Below, piece after piece: positions 19,083 through 30,128 of a stretch of DNA of 64,000 bases (position 1 is its first letter; the number at the start of each line of letters is the position of its first letter). The notes under the pieces are model-generated. The model searched no databases. It had not been told where the DNA came from and was given only the letters and a program-made list of their open reading frames with translations. The position numbers and the translations under genes are program-made. Source of the stretch: Bacteroidota bacterium (lineage in GTDB: Bacteria > Bacteroidota > Bacteroidia > AKYH767-A > OLB10); contig JADKJB010000007.1 in NCBI GenBank assembly GCA_016722525.1, positions 186,001-250,000 of the forward strand, written 5' to 3'.

Positions 19083-22000
19083 TCAACCAGGATTTCGAGT
19101 TAATTTCATCCAGCCCTCGAAAATACACTGAGGTGCATAGTCCCCGATAAATTTTTCTGAAGGCTGAACAATTTCCATCGCAGGAATTTCTGATGACGCC
19201 AAAGAAGTTTCAGGCTGTAACCATGACCAGCTATAATCCTTTTGAGCAGGTGAGATAAGAAAGAATTTATTAATTTGTGTATTGATTTGTTCAGATGCTA
19301 TAAGTTTACGACTAAAATAATCTGGAGAAATTATTGGAGTAGTTAAAAATGCTATTTGAATATTATTTAATGCATGGGCATAATGTTCTAATGGCAGTTC
19401 GATTCTCTTTGCAGGCAAAACACCGGTTGTAAGCTGCACAGAACTTCTTGGATCCATCAATATCCCAATCTCGATTGCCGCTTCATCCAGCGACAAGGTA
19501 AGCAGGTCACTGTGTGGAACAAACAATCCTTTCGAACCCTCTAAAGTTTGCGATTGCATCGCTTCAGAAATGTTTTTATTAACAAGGTCCAACTGAATCA
19601 TTAAGTTTGTTGTTTCAACTACTAAAGACACATATTCATTTAAACAATCTGTCAATGATAAATTTAAGAAATCAAGTTCAGGGTTTTTCTCCATATCTAA
19701 ATTGGCGCCACTCTTAACTTTGATTTCATCAATTTGGTTAGTCAGCGAATCGATATTCAATTCAACCTCCGTCCGTCTCTCCTTTCGGGCAACAAATCTG
19801 TCAAAATAAATATCCCTCCAACCTTCCAAAATCGCCATTTTTTTCCAAAAGTCTTCAGGATTTTTGGATGCTACATCTGCAAATTGAGAAAACAACCCAT
19901 CGATAGAAGTTCCAGGGTCTTCCTTGAACCACGCAAATAATCCATCACCCGACTTGTTCTTTTCACCTATCCTCACAGCGAATCTCAATTTATCAAAACC
20001 CATTGTTGGGGAAGTATTTGCTGACTTGCCAGTAAAGGCAGCCATTCTTGACTCCCAGGAATTATTTATCGCTGGCTTACCTTTAAGTTCAAGATTTAAA
20101 CTTGCCTTTACTAGTGCAAGTGGTCTCCCTACCAACAATGCCATGCCATCAAATTGCATAAAATTAGCTGGTAAAGTTGCACCAAGGGAAGCCTGTGCGG
20201 CATTACAAAATTGCAAAAGAAAATCAGGGCTTTGTTTGAGGAACGAATTCTTAAATTTATCAAGAAAAGGGTAATTTCCGGTTTCAACAGCAACTTTTTC
20301 GCCAGGGTAAGGATTCCAAACAAGAGTATCACTACTTCTTGAAATGATACCCAAACCTAATCCTTTTGGGTCGAAGACATGAAGTGTAGTATCTAAAAAA
20401 TTGGGAAGAATAAATCCACAAACCGGAGAATCTTTTGAGTAATTCTCTGAGTTAGATTCAATTTTACCTGAAGGCAACCATTTGAAATTTAAGCGAGCCG
20501 GCTGCACTATTCTAGGAGGTAAATATGCCATCCCCGGGCAATAGTTTTGTATTTTTTTTACTTTCTGTTCCTCCGATTGTTCGAATGATTTCGGAGGTTT
20601 CATAGATTCAGCAATTATGATATTTTTTGCATTGTTAAATTGTTCCTGTTGAAATTCCCGTGTCCTTCCCCACATATCCACCATTCTGATTTTTCGAATC
20701 CGGAACGCACCTTCTCTGATAGGAAGAAATAGATTTGATGGTAAAGGAGCAACTTCATTTCCTTCACCAATTGCCAAGCCCAGCTCTCTTGTAAAATTTG
20801 CAAGTATATCCGTTTGAGCAAGCGGGTCCTTAATTTTTAATTGTAAGATTTGCTTCTGCATTAAAAGTGCGTCGTTGAAACCGGAAAGGTTTTGCGAAAG
20901 CAATTGCAAACCTTCCAGTTTACTTATTAATCCCGCTGAAGCAGGAACATTGCTTTTTTGAAGTAATATTTTCAAATTCTCAACAAGTGGTAAATGTGCC
21001 CCTGTTGTGAGTACTGACCGGCCTTCAATTGTTTGTAATCGTTTCCCTTTGCTGGCATTGATGGTTGGGTCGTTGTTAATCCATTTAGTAAATAGTTCGC
21101 CATTAGTGGTAACGGTGTCTTGCAAACGAATATCAGTTTCGCCTGGAAAAAGATCATAGTTGGCCACTATAGAATCGGATGGCCAATCTTTCTGATGCAG
21201 ATCCGAATCGGTTGGTTTGGTAAATGGAAATAATTCAACTTGCCAGTCCATAAATAATGGTGACCAGCTATCTTCTTTATGATCTATAAAAGGGAAACGG
21301 GTATTAGCTTCAAACAAATTCTCATCTTTTATCCAGGTGTCTAATGTTTGCTGAAAATCTTTGTTTCCAAAAAAATTCTCTTTTAGAGTAATAAATAAAC
21401 GGTTTTCATTTTTTTTGTATTTTTTTGATGGAATAGCATCTGGTCCGGAAAACAGAAGTACAGGCTCTTTTGGTTCCCAATACCTGGGACCTTGATTGCT
21501 ATTTAATTGATAACTTATACCCGAACTCAGATGGAGGTTGTTCCAGGATTCAATCGTTTCAAACAACATTCTGGATTTTTTTTCCAAAGAGTCTCGTTTA
21601 CTTTTCAAATCAAGAAGATCTGATTTAAAAGAATAAACCTCCCTGGCGAGATATCCTCTTATATCGTTAACCTTTGCTTCAAGTGTAATCTCGTCGAGCG
21701 TGTAATCATATTCTGCAATTATATACTTATACCAATCAGCATATAATTGTTTTTGCCTGTCTTTTATTTGATAGCAAATTTTATCATGTACTTTCTGAAG
21801 ATCATTTAATTCCTGGATCGCCGCATTCCAGGATTCGGGAAATGTTTTCAACCGGGTTGCAGCATTTTGATTTTCGCTCCAGGTTTTTTCACTTTTCTTT
21901 TCAGGTTGGATTACCCAACTGCTTTCACCACGAACACTATTAAATCCCGATTCATGAATTGCTTCCTTGAGTCGGGCTGGGAAATCCAACTTTTGTTCTT

Positions 22001-24551
22001 CTTCGAATATTGCCAGTTGAATGGCATCAATCAAGGTTTCTGTTGCAACACTTTTTTCATTATCTGTTGCTCCTAATAAAGCGGCAAGCGCCTGGCCAGG
22101 AGTGTTGGCCAAAACTATTCGTGTTTGAGAATTACTAATCGACTTATTATCATTATCTGCTGGAAACTTTTCAACGCTTTCTTTTTCATTTAGCATAATT
22201 TTTTTTATCCGTCCAAAACATACTGATCTGCCTTTTGCAAATTCACTGAAGTCATGGTCAAAAAATAGAGAGGATTTACTGTTTTCTTCTATTCTATACA
22301 CCATATTATCCCCAAAAAAAGATTTCCATGGCTCACTAATCAATGTATTTTTGTTGAGTTCTGGGGGTTCGGAAGTTTCTAATTGCTCAATGTAAGAAAC
22401 TACCCTCACCTCAACTCTTCGGTTTAATGATCTATTCTCAGGAGAATTATTGGGAACTCTGGGCTGGCTTTCTCCATAACCTTTCGCCTCAACTTGTATG
22501 GGGTTTACTTTTTTCGAAATCAAATAATCAACAACACTTTGAGCCCGAAGCTGACTAAGTTCCTGGTTTTTCGCATCATCACCTTGATCATCTGTATGAA
22601 CTCCAATTTCAATTCTTAAAGAAGGGTTTTCAATTAAATCCATGATCAAAGAATCAAGGGATTTAGCTGAGTCAATGACTAAAGTAGCCTTCCCTGTTTC
22701 AAATCTTAAATCACTGAGAATAATCTTAGCATTTACAGATATTCTTAAAAGTTGAAAAGAATTAAACTTAATTTCCAATGGCCCTCCTTTAAAATTAAGA
22801 TTTATTTCAGCAGCTGAAATACCCTGATTAAAAAATTGTTTTTCATCTTGGCTTACTTCAGCAATTATCCCCGAAATCCTGATCCATTCGTATTCCTTTT
22901 CAATTAGGCTGTTTTTTATCAACCCATTCTTTTTATGTTCATCCTGAATTGTATTAGAATCTAAATGCGCAAACCAAAATAAATCTTCTGATTTACCAGT
23001 TTTAGGAGCGTTGATGTAAGGGAGGAGCCCAAACTCTTTGAAACTTTCATAAAAAGCAGGTCTTAACATAGTAACTTCATTTATGTCAGTAACTTCATCT
23101 ATGTCAAATGCGTTCTGTTCATATATTTTCACCCCTGAAGGGTATCCAGGCTCCTTATCTGCATCTCTAAGCTGAAGCGTATTTGGGTTGCGCCAGACTG
23201 AAAAATCTGCCCGCATCAAAGGGTCCTTTGTATGATCTGAATACCATCCGGAAACAACGTATCGAACTTCAAGTTCTGTTTCTTTCAGGTTAAATAGTGA
23301 TTCTGAATTCTCATTGATTCCAATATTTAACATAGGTTCAGGGAGAGAAGTGACTTTTTTAGCCTCATCCAATCTCCTCTTTAATTCTGATTCATGACCA
23401 CCTCCTCTTTCAAGAGCAAATGAAAGCTTCCCCTGTAAAATTCTCTTTTGTTCATCAGTTGCATTATTTGATAAACTATTAATTTGTTCCTTGAGTGAAT
23501 TAATTTCTTTTTCAATTTTAAGATAATACACTATCAATTTTTGCTGTTCTGTCAATAAACTTTCAGCAAAATCTCCAAGAGTATAATTCAGATCATCATG
23601 AAATCCCAGAACATTGCGACATTCCGGATAATAAGCACCGTATAATGGTTCACCATAACCAAAGGCTGAAAGCTGGCTTAAATATGAAGGATATGGGTTT
23701 TCAGGAGCTTCCAATTTTCTTTTTACATCAATAAGTTCTCCGATTTCTATACCTAATTGATCCCATTTCTTTTGCTCATCTTCTTTTAGCAGTTTAATTT
23801 TAATTTTTTCTTCCTCTGTAATATCAGGACTTTTTATTTTTTGTTGAAATTCCAAAATACTCGCAGTAATGATTTTCTTTTCATTACTTTTTTTATTGAT
23901 CTCTTCTTGCAAACTCCTTTCTAAGTTTTCAAATTCTGCTCTTGCTTTTTCATAAACAGGGTCCTTTTTTTGCCACTCCTCAAAATCATACACTTTCCCC
24001 ACAAATTTATATTGAGGAAGCCCTTCATTAAAATCATCTTTTGTTTCAATAGGGAATGCACAACTACCATTTGCATGAACAGAAAAAAGTGCATCGCTTT
24101 CCAGTATCCATTTTCTGGTTTGCACTTCTCTATTCTTTATGGCAAGAATTAATCCGGTCTTAACATCATAGACATTTCTTTCAATCAGCCAACGGTTCGG
24201 AATATCACGGTACTTAACTTTTGGAACTTCTGATTGATTATCGTTCTCTGCTGAATCAGAAATTTGTGCCCTTCTGAATTCTTTTGGCAGTGTCCAGTGA
24301 AGATGAACGCCAAGTTTAAGGGGACTATTGGTTGATTCAAATGGTTTAGAAACAAGATCTTCTGAAATATTTGGTCTGATTCTGGGCATGGCAAAGCCGT
24401 CACCTTTATTGGCATGAGGCAAAAGTGAAAAATCAACGAGCTGTCCTGCAAATTCAAATTTGCTTGTTAACATGTTCATATCTACAACAAGACTTTCAAT
24501 ATCAATTGGGATGATATATGCATGTTTATTATTGCTTTCAGAATCTTTCAT
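19083..24551 (-). CDS. 1822 aa protein with internal OmpA-like domain, DUF6603 operon
   Basis: This is one of the largest genes in the window and reads without interruption. The N-terminal 150 residues contain LGVHLHWTLPKEFR and PNRWLIERNVYD, suggestive of a conserved but unnamed domain. Predicted coiled coils rich in E, K and Q lie near 205-275 and 345-400. A clear OmpA-like peptidoglycan-binding domain spans about residues 610-716 (IEIGVHTDDQGDDAKNQELS, LRAQSVVDYLISKKV, GYGESQP, NRRVEVRVV), including the Asp and Arg that contact diaminopimelate. Further coiled coil lies near 930-1010. No signal peptide is seen, which is odd for an OmpA domain. The gene is 17 bases after the 630 aa gene and 25 bases before the 635 aa gene. 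Confidence 0.8.
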   Translation of the reverse strand: MKDSESNNKHAYIIPIDIESLVVDMNMLTSKFEFAGQLVDFSLLPHANKGDGFAMPRIRPNISEDLVSKPFESTNSPLKLGVHLHWTLPKEFRRAQISDSAENDNQSEVPKVKYRDIPNRWLIERNVYDVKTGLILAIKNREVQTRKWILESDALFSVHANGSCAFPIETKDDFNEGLPQYKFVGKVYDFEEWQKKDPVYEKARAEFENLERSLQEEINKKSNEKKIITASILEFQQKIKSPDITEEEKIKIKLLKEDEQKKWDQLGIEIGELIDVKRKLEAPENPYPSYLSQLSAFGYGEPLYGAYYPECRNVLGFHDDLNYTLGDFAESLLTEQQKLIVYYLKIEKEINSLKEQINSLSNNATDEQKRILQGKLSFALERGGGHESELKRRLDEAKKVTSLPEPMLNIGINENSESLFNLKETELEVRYVVSGWYSDHTKDPLMRADFSVWRNPNTLQLRDADKEPGYPSGVKIYEQNAFDIDEVTDINEVTMLRPAFYESFKEFGLLPYINAPKTGKSEDLFWFAHLDSNTIQDEHKKNGLIKNSLIEKEYEWIRISGIIAEVSQDEKQFFNQGISAAEINLNFKGGPLEIKFNSFQLLRISVNAKIILSDLRFETGKATLVIDSAKSLDSLIMDLIENPSLRIEIGVHTDDQGDDAKNQELSQLRAQSVVDYLISKKVNPIQVEAKGYGESQPRVPNNSPENRSLNRRVEVRVVSYIEQLETSEPPELNKNTLISEPWKSFFGDNMVYRIEENSKSSLFFDHDFSEFAKGRSVCFGRIKKIMLNEKESVEKFPADNDNKSISNSQTRIVLANTPGQALAALLGATDNEKSVATETLIDAIQLAIFEEEQKLDFPARLKEAIHESGFNSVRGESSWVIQPEKKSEKTWSENQNAATRLKTFPESWNAAIQELNDLQKVHDKICYQIKDRQKQLYADWYKYIIAEYDYTLDEITLEAKVNDIRGYLAREVYSFKSDLLDLKSKRDSLEKKSRMLFETIESWNNLHLSSGISYQLNSNQGPRYWEPKEPVLLFSGPDAIPSKKYKKNENRLFITLKENFFGNKDFQQTLDTWIKDENLFEANTRFPFIDHKEDSWSPLFMDWQVELFPFTKPTDSDLHQKDWPSDSIVANYDLFPGETDIRLQDTVTTNGELFTKWINNDPTINASKGKRLQTIEGRSVLTTGAHLPLVENLKILLQKSNVPASAGLISKLEGLQLLSQNLSGFNDALLMQKQILQLKIKDPLAQTDILANFTRELGLAIGEGNEVAPLPSNLFLPIREGAFRIRKIRMVDMWGRTREFQQEQFNNAKNIIIAESMKPPKSFEQSEEQKVKKIQNYCPGMAYLPPRIVQPARLNFKWLPSGKIESNSENYSKDSPVCGFILPNFLDTTLHVFDPKGLGLGIISRSSDTLVWNPYPGEKVAVETGNYPFLDKFKNSFLKQSPDFLLQFCNAAQASLGATLPANFMQFDGMALLVGRPLALVKASLNLELKGKPAINNSWESRMAAFTGKSANTSPTMGFDKLRFAVRIGEKNKSGDGLFAWFKEDPGTSIDGLFSQFADVASKNPEDFWKKMAILEGWRDIYFDRFVARKERRTEVELNIDSLTNQIDEIKVKSGANLDMEKNPELDFLNLSLTDCLNEYVSLVVETTNLMIQLDLVNKNISEAMQSQTLEGSKGLFVPHSDLLTLSLDEAAIEIGILMDPRSSVQLTTGVLPAKRIELPLEHYAHALNNIQIAFLTTPIISPDYFSRKLIASEQINTQINKFFLISPAQKDYSWSWLQPETSLASSEIPAMEIVQPSEKFIGDYAPQCIFEGWMKLTRNPG

Positions 24552-24568
24552 CTTCTTGTTTTAATAGG

Positions 24569-26460
24569 TTAACGTAATTTGATGCGCACAGAACTTACCG
24601 TTTGAACCATTACAAAGCCAAAATCAGCCTGGGAGATGGCAAGGCGTTCATATCGGTAAAATAATAATGGGGTGTGATCACTTCCAAATGCCCTCACTTC
24701 AAGTCCGGGCCATGTTTTCAAAACCGAGGATCGAAGTAAAAAGCCACCATATATCTTTCCTGCATTTGATCCTTTCAAACTAGTATTGTTTTTTAACAGG
24801 GCCTCCTTTCGGGTTTGATCTTTTCTCAATACATCGCCAATCGATAATGCCCCATCAACCAAAGCAGTAATCCAGTTGGGATCCACATAAAAAAAACGAA
24901 TTGACTCTTGTGGAAGTATGGCATTGTCAGGGACAAGATAATTCCATGGAACATCGTGCAACATTCTTAATGATTCAATATAGGATTGTATAGTTTGGTA
25001 CCATTCAGATTTTGACTCTTTTTTATACTCAGGGTTTTGATCAACTTTGAGTTGAAGCTCAATTGTTCCTTTAATCATTTCTCTTTGAGAAGAGGTTGAA
25101 ATCAGATCAATCGCAGTTTCTATTTCTTTGAAATCAGGCAATAACATTGCATCTCCATCTTCATCATTTTTATGATTTTTGATAATTGGCAATTCCTTTT
25201 CAAGTAAATCAACTTCTAATCTTTTACGAGCATTTGCGTCAGCATTTTGTTTCCAGAAATATTGTGCCTTTGCAAATGCTTTATTTTTTAGTGCAAGTAA
25301 TTGTCCCAATTGCCATGCGGCTGCATAAGATACATCATAATAACCAACGGCTGGATCATAAACAAGTAAGGCATCTGCTGAAGAAAAGGGAACGTCGTTA
25401 TCCAAAAAGAGTTGACCGAAAAAGGTACTAATGGACCACGATACCAGGAGATAGAACTTAACCCCTGCCGGAATTTATGTTGCATGGGGATGTATCCTTG
25501 TTGCATGGTTTTCAATATCCATGGATCCGTAATTTCGTTTTTATCTATGGGGTAATGAAGAAAAAGAGGCTGGGTTTTCGAAACAGGTGTGGCTTTCCTT
25601 TTTATGTCAATATTATTATCAGCAAGTCCACCATTCAAGTCTGTAAAATGATTTAGAAAAGTTCCTCCAACGTCAGAACATGAAAAGCGCCATGATTTTA
25701 GACTGACCATTCGTACTGTATGTATCCCTTCAATGCCATTAACATTATCAAGTACGTCAGAATATGATTCCAAAGAAACCAGATGAACAACACTTTCTTT
25801 CCCTGGTTTTGGCAGGCGATTCCCTATAACAACAGAATAGAGATGAGTAGCATCCTCAGAAATACTTCCCTGAATTATTTTTCCTTGTCGGGCCTTATTA
25901 TAAATAGTTACCTCTCTTGCATGGGCCATGTATTTCAGATCCCCCGTAGTTGGTTTAATCTGATCAAATAACTCTTTTGAAACATCAATAATGTTACAAA
26001 GCCGGGCAGGGTCTTCATCAGGCTCAGGCTTAAAATTCTTTGGGAACCAAAATCCATTTGGAATTTTTTCCTTAATGAGATCACCTATTGCTATTTGCTT
26101 GAGTGTTGGTGCAGGATCTTCTTCATCAAATAATAATAAAGCAAGCCAGGTTATTCTTTCATTTAACCCTGTTTTAGGCTGCCTTTCCCATGGAAAGCCG
26201 CCCTGGCTAAAGACAATGTGCGGAAATGTATCAGAATAATCGCCTGTGGTATTTTCCCCGGGATAAACAGAATCAACGTCTGCTGGATTTAAATTAAATC
26301 TCTCGCCACCAACAAAAATCCATTCTTTAAGGTTTCCAATTTTTTCATTTTCCAACCCTGGTGTTCCATTAAAGGAAGTATGCACAGAAATCTCGTAAGT
26401 ACCTGACTCCAATGTAGGAGCCAAGTGTTCAATGAAGGCTATTGTAGATTTGTCTGCCAT
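24569..26460 (-). CDS. 630 aa protein of unknown function, DUF6603 operon, one frameshift
   Basis: The frame from 26460 ends early, but a one-base gain in the homopolymer at 25419-25423 joins RGPLVPF to FGQLFLDNDVPFSSADALLV and carries the protein on to 24569. The N-terminal 150 residues include GTYEISVHTSF, WIFVGGERFNL and ITWLALLLFDEEDPAP; the C-terminal half contains AAAWQLGQLLALKNKAFAKA and ends in a beta-rich segment. I do not recognise the family. There is no signal peptide or membrane helix. Gaps of 17 bases on both sides tie it into the operon. Confidence 0.7.
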
Positions 26461-26477
26461 AATTTAGTGTTTCGGAT

Positions 26478-29400
26478 TCATTTCAATTTATTCCATTTAA
26501 TTAAATTTTCCCTGGCACCCATACTACTCAGGTAAGGAGCATCTTCAAACTGATCAATTCCTATTTCTGTAATGCCTCCTGGTGTGGTCCATGGCATGAA
26601 GGTTTGCAAATCGGCAGGTGGGAGGTGACTGAACCCTTTTATATTGATGAGTTTATCGTAAATTTTCCTTTCCGGAGATTTTAGTATTTCGAAAAATCCA
26701 ACATCGTCATTTGGTCTTTTTACTTTTTGTTCTGATTTTTCTAACGGAGCAGGGTTCAGGTTAATAATATTTTCAGAAGGCTTCAACACATCGGTTAGAG
26801 ACAATGAACCTATCTCAGGCAAGCGATCAGAAATTTCTTTTTCGGGATGAAACTGAAGACCAACAAATGGCTGATCACTTTCATTCACTGGCAGAAGCAT
26901 TGGACCAGCTAAGCTTCTTTCTCTATAAGTACCCCACAATGCTGATGGAACTCTACTTGTCAATAAATCATTCTTAAATGTTTTAGTTCCATCATTTGAA
27001 CCAGATAATTTCTTAAACTCTACATTAAGAGATGGGTTAAAATCAGATGCAGAAAGTTGCATTGGGGCAACTCCTATTCCCCAACCTTCTTCGATTTTAT
27101 TTTCTTCTGTTTTACCTATGTAAACAGTATTTAATTTCCTTGCAGGTATACTACTTTCCACACGAATTTTCAATGCAGTTGGGCTTACAATATATCTTGG
27201 GCTTTCAGGACCATATAATTCGGATTTTATTTCTTTAATGATTCCATCTGAAATAAATATTTTAGAGATGTCACCAGAAGGAGGTAAAAAGTCATCTTTA
27301 AATTCCTGCCATGAAATTGGTTCCGGAAGAGCTTTAGGTGCTCCAAAATCGATAGTAAATTCAACTATTTCAAGGTCAATAGATGCAAATCCGCCAAATT
27401 CAGGGCCCCACAATTCCATACCGGCTGTAATTTGCCATGTTTTTCTCAGTGTGCAAATACCTATATCAAGAGATGCCGACACACCCATAGCTACAGATGC
27501 TGCAATTTCATATTGGAAAGGTTTGAAATTCATTAGGAAATGGGCTTCAATAACAAATGACGCCTTGATGTTATCGAGATCTACTAATCCTTCCAGCCTT
27601 CCTCCGGCCATCAACATTTTAGGAGTAAGAGCAATGTATGCACTTGCCTTGATGTATATGTTTGAACTTAATTGGTAGGTCAGAGCAAGCCTTGGTACTA
27701 TTGGATAATGAGAAGGTATCTTAAATTGTGGATGATAGCCTCCTAATGAAATCACAAAATCTCCTTTATGCGGTCCCGACAACCATGAATAAAATGCAAA
27801 ACCACCACTGAGTCGTGCCAAAGGATTCAGGATGTAAGATCCATCCGTGAGGCGACCTTCTATTCCTAAAAATCCATCGTCAGGGACAAAATGAGCATGT
27901 AGTGCAAGTTCTGCCTTCACGAGCATCTCTGCACCTTTAGGCATCTTCAATCGTACAATTCCCAACAAATCCAACTCTACTTTATTTCCAAAACTTACTG
28001 TTGCCAGAAAAAACGATTCGATGAATTTATAATGATTGGCTTTGATCCCGATGGCGATCCAATTTACATCTAATTCAGGAGGAATATCATTGAAGATTTT
28101 TGACAGGCTGGCATTTTGATCCTTCTCATCAAAATAAGGTTCTCCAAATGCTGAGCGAACCATAATAAAATTGCGAACGTCTTCTATGGGCGGAATATTT
28201 AAACGACTATTAATTCCAAATCCACCTGCAAAACCGTCTATAAAAAATTCTGCCGGTCCTCCTAAAGGCAATAATGCAATTGCATATATAAAGAAAGAAG
28301 GAATGCCATCGATATCAACATATCCCGCATAAGCAGTCAGAGATTTTGGGCCGATTAAAATTCTTATTTCGCCAACATAACCTATCTGAGAAACCCATTG
28401 ACCATTTCTATTTTTGAGAGCCAGTGATTGTTTATAAAATCCACCTGAAATTTTAATATTTCCTCTTTCAATTTTTAACTCTAACCCATCTAATCCAAAA
28501 TCAATTTCATTCAATACATCCAGATTTGATTTGATTGGAATCTTTACACCAAAACCAAGCATCTTAAAAGTGAAGCCACCTAATTCAATTCCGGCATCCA
28601 ATAATATTTTAACTTTGCCCTCTTCCATTGTTAATCCGGCACGTTCAATAGTTACTGGCCCGATTTTCTTTTTTACCGACTTCCATTCTGTTTTAGAATT
28701 TGCCTTTTTCTGATCCGATTTTACTCCACTACCGGTTACAGGTAGCGTTAAATCAGAGCCAAAAAGTGGTGCAGTAATTCTTGGATTGAGGGTTAATCCG
28801 GAATCAATAGATTCAGGGAAATCCATTGGAATTCCTAATCGGGATAAAACTTTATTGAATTCGTCTTGTTGGTCATCTGGAATATTTGCGGTGCTTAGGA
28901 AAAAATCCAAACCGAGTTCCATTTTTGCTTCTTTCGCAGGAATATACTTTCCTATGAAAGCTAAACGGGAAAGGTCTATTTCATTTCCTTTGTCTGAAAA
29001 ATCCAAACGAATGGCGAGTAAAATATTTGTTTTTTTGTTCTTTTTGTAAACAAGAAAAGCTGCATCCTGCATGGTAGGATTTAACTGAGCAGGTATTTTT
29101 TCAGCAACTTTGGGTGAAAATAATGAGACAACTTTCTTTAGAGATAATTCTCCTTTATATTTGGCGACCATAAACATGGAACCAGGTTCTTTGTCAAAAC
29201 CCAGTTGAAAATTATATTCTTCTGCTGTTTCCGGATGCTTAATATTCAGATCTCCATTGAACTTATATGTATAGCTGGTATCGGTTGCTTTGGTGAAATC
29301 AATCCCAACTTTCAATATTCCTTCATTACCGGCAAGTTCATATTTACAAGTCCCTCCAAAACAGAAGTTCCATGATTTATCAGAATTATTAGCTTTTAAA

Positions 29401-30128
29401 TAAATATCTTTCAACGCATACCTTGTGTCCTTTAGTGTTTCAGGTAATGATGAATTAATACTTCCAAACTTACTCGTCAGCCCACTAACAAGGTTAACTA
29501 AATCGAGCTCTCCCCCAGATAGTGCTTCAATTTTCCAACCAGTATTTTTATGCCCCAATTTCGATTCATAAATGACGGTTGTGTTCATGGAAAATTCCTG
29601 CTTCACTCCATTTGAATCTGTTAATTCCAAACCAGATATCCCCTCAAATGAAATTGTTGTCGCACCATCACCTTTTTCAAAAGAGAATTTCAGGCTTTTA
29701 ATTTCCAGGAAACCGGAACTTCCATTCAATGGAATTCGTATTTCCCCATTTACTGTTGCTGCGATTGCTAACTCTTTAGTTCCTGTGTGAAATGATAAAC
29801 TAAAATTTGAAAGAGACAATTGCGAAAGCCCATCAGGCAAACTCCATTCAGTGCCGGCAATTTTCGTGATCCAATCATCTAGAATCAAATTGTCTGAAGA
29901 CCATGCTTTCAACAACCATCCATCGGCATCATTTGATCCTGAGAGGAATAATTCATAATCAAGTATAGCAAGTTGCGCCATTATCGCACCGCGTTTGTCA
30001 GGTTTTGCACCTTCAAAATAACCGATGTCAATTTTTATACTTCGTATTTCAAATAAATCTGTTTCATCTGATTTAATTTTCCAAACATTATCCACTTCAA
30101 CATTAAAAGCAAATGATTTTTTTTCCAT
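26478..30128 (-). CDS. DUF6603 domain protein, 1216 aa
   Basis: The protein is long, beta-rich and free of any signal peptide. The region from about residue 560 to 1000 carries the DUF6603 signature: FFIYAIALLPLGGPAEFFID, GFAGGFGINSRLNIPPIEDV, GFAFYSWLSGPHKGDFVISL followed by GGYHPQFKIPSHYPIVPRL, and a helix-poor C-terminal strand series. The N-terminal 500 residues are repeated amphipathic strands such as LSLSNFSLSFHTGTKELAIA. DUF6603 is an uncharacterised domain found in bacteria and fungi. The N-terminal end overlaps the upstream gene by 26 bases, which suggests translational coupling. A structural role as a large beta-solenoid or shell is only a guess. Confidence 0.8.
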   Translation of the reverse strand: MEKKSFAFNVEVDNVWKIKSDETDLFEIRSIKIDIGYFEGAKPDKRGAIMAQLAILDYELFLSGSNDADGWLLKAWSSDNLILDDWITKIAGTEWSLPDGLSQLSLSNFSLSFHTGTKELAIAATVNGEIRIPLNGSSGFLEIKSLKFSFEKGDGATTISFEGISGLELTDSNGVKQEFSMNTTVIYESKLGHKNTGWKIEALSGGELDLVNLVSGLTSKFGSINSSLPETLKDTRYALKDIYLKANNSDKSWNFCFGGTCKYELAGNEGILKVGIDFTKATDTSYTYKFNGDLNIKHPETAEEYNFQLGFDKEPGSMFMVAKYKGELSLKKVVSLFSPKVAEKIPAQLNPTMQDAAFLVYKKNKKTNILLAIRLDFSDKGNEIDLSRLAFIGKYIPAKEAKMELGLDFFLSTANIPDDQQDEFNKVLSRLGIPMDFPESIDSGLTLNPRITAPLFGSDLTLPVTGSGVKSDQKKANSKTEWKSVKKKIGPVTIERAGLTMEEGKVKILLDAGIELGGFTFKMLGFGVKIPIKSNLDVLNEIDFGLDGLELKIERGNIKISGGFYKQSLALKNRNGQWVSQIGYVGEIRILIGPKSLTAYAGYVDIDGIPSFFIYAIALLPLGGPAEFFIDGFAGGFGINSRLNIPPIEDVRNFIMVRSAFGEPYFDEKDQNASLSKIFNDIPPELDVNWIAIGIKANHYKFIESFFLATVSFGNKVELDLLGIVRLKMPKGAEMLVKAELALHAHFVPDDGFLGIEGRLTDGSYILNPLARLSGGFAFYSWLSGPHKGDFVISLGGYHPQFKIPSHYPIVPRLALTYQLSSNIYIKASAYIALTPKMLMAGGRLEGLVDLDNIKASFVIEAHFLMNFKPFQYEIAASVAMGVSASLDIGICTLRKTWQITAGMELWGPEFGGFASIDLEIVEFTIDFGAPKALPEPISWQEFKDDFLPPSGDISKIFISDGIIKEIKSELYGPESPRYIVSPTALKIRVESSIPARKLNTVYIGKTEENKIEEGWGIGVAPMQLSASDFNPSLNVEFKKLSGSNDGTKTFKNDLLTSRVPSALWGTYRERSLAGPMLLPVNESDQPFVGLQFHPEKEISDRLPEIGSLSLTDVLKPSENIINLNPAPLEKSEQKVKRPNDDVGFFEILKSPERKIYDKLINIKGFSHLPPADLQTFMPWTTPGGITEIGIDQFEDAPYLSSMGARENLIKWNKLK

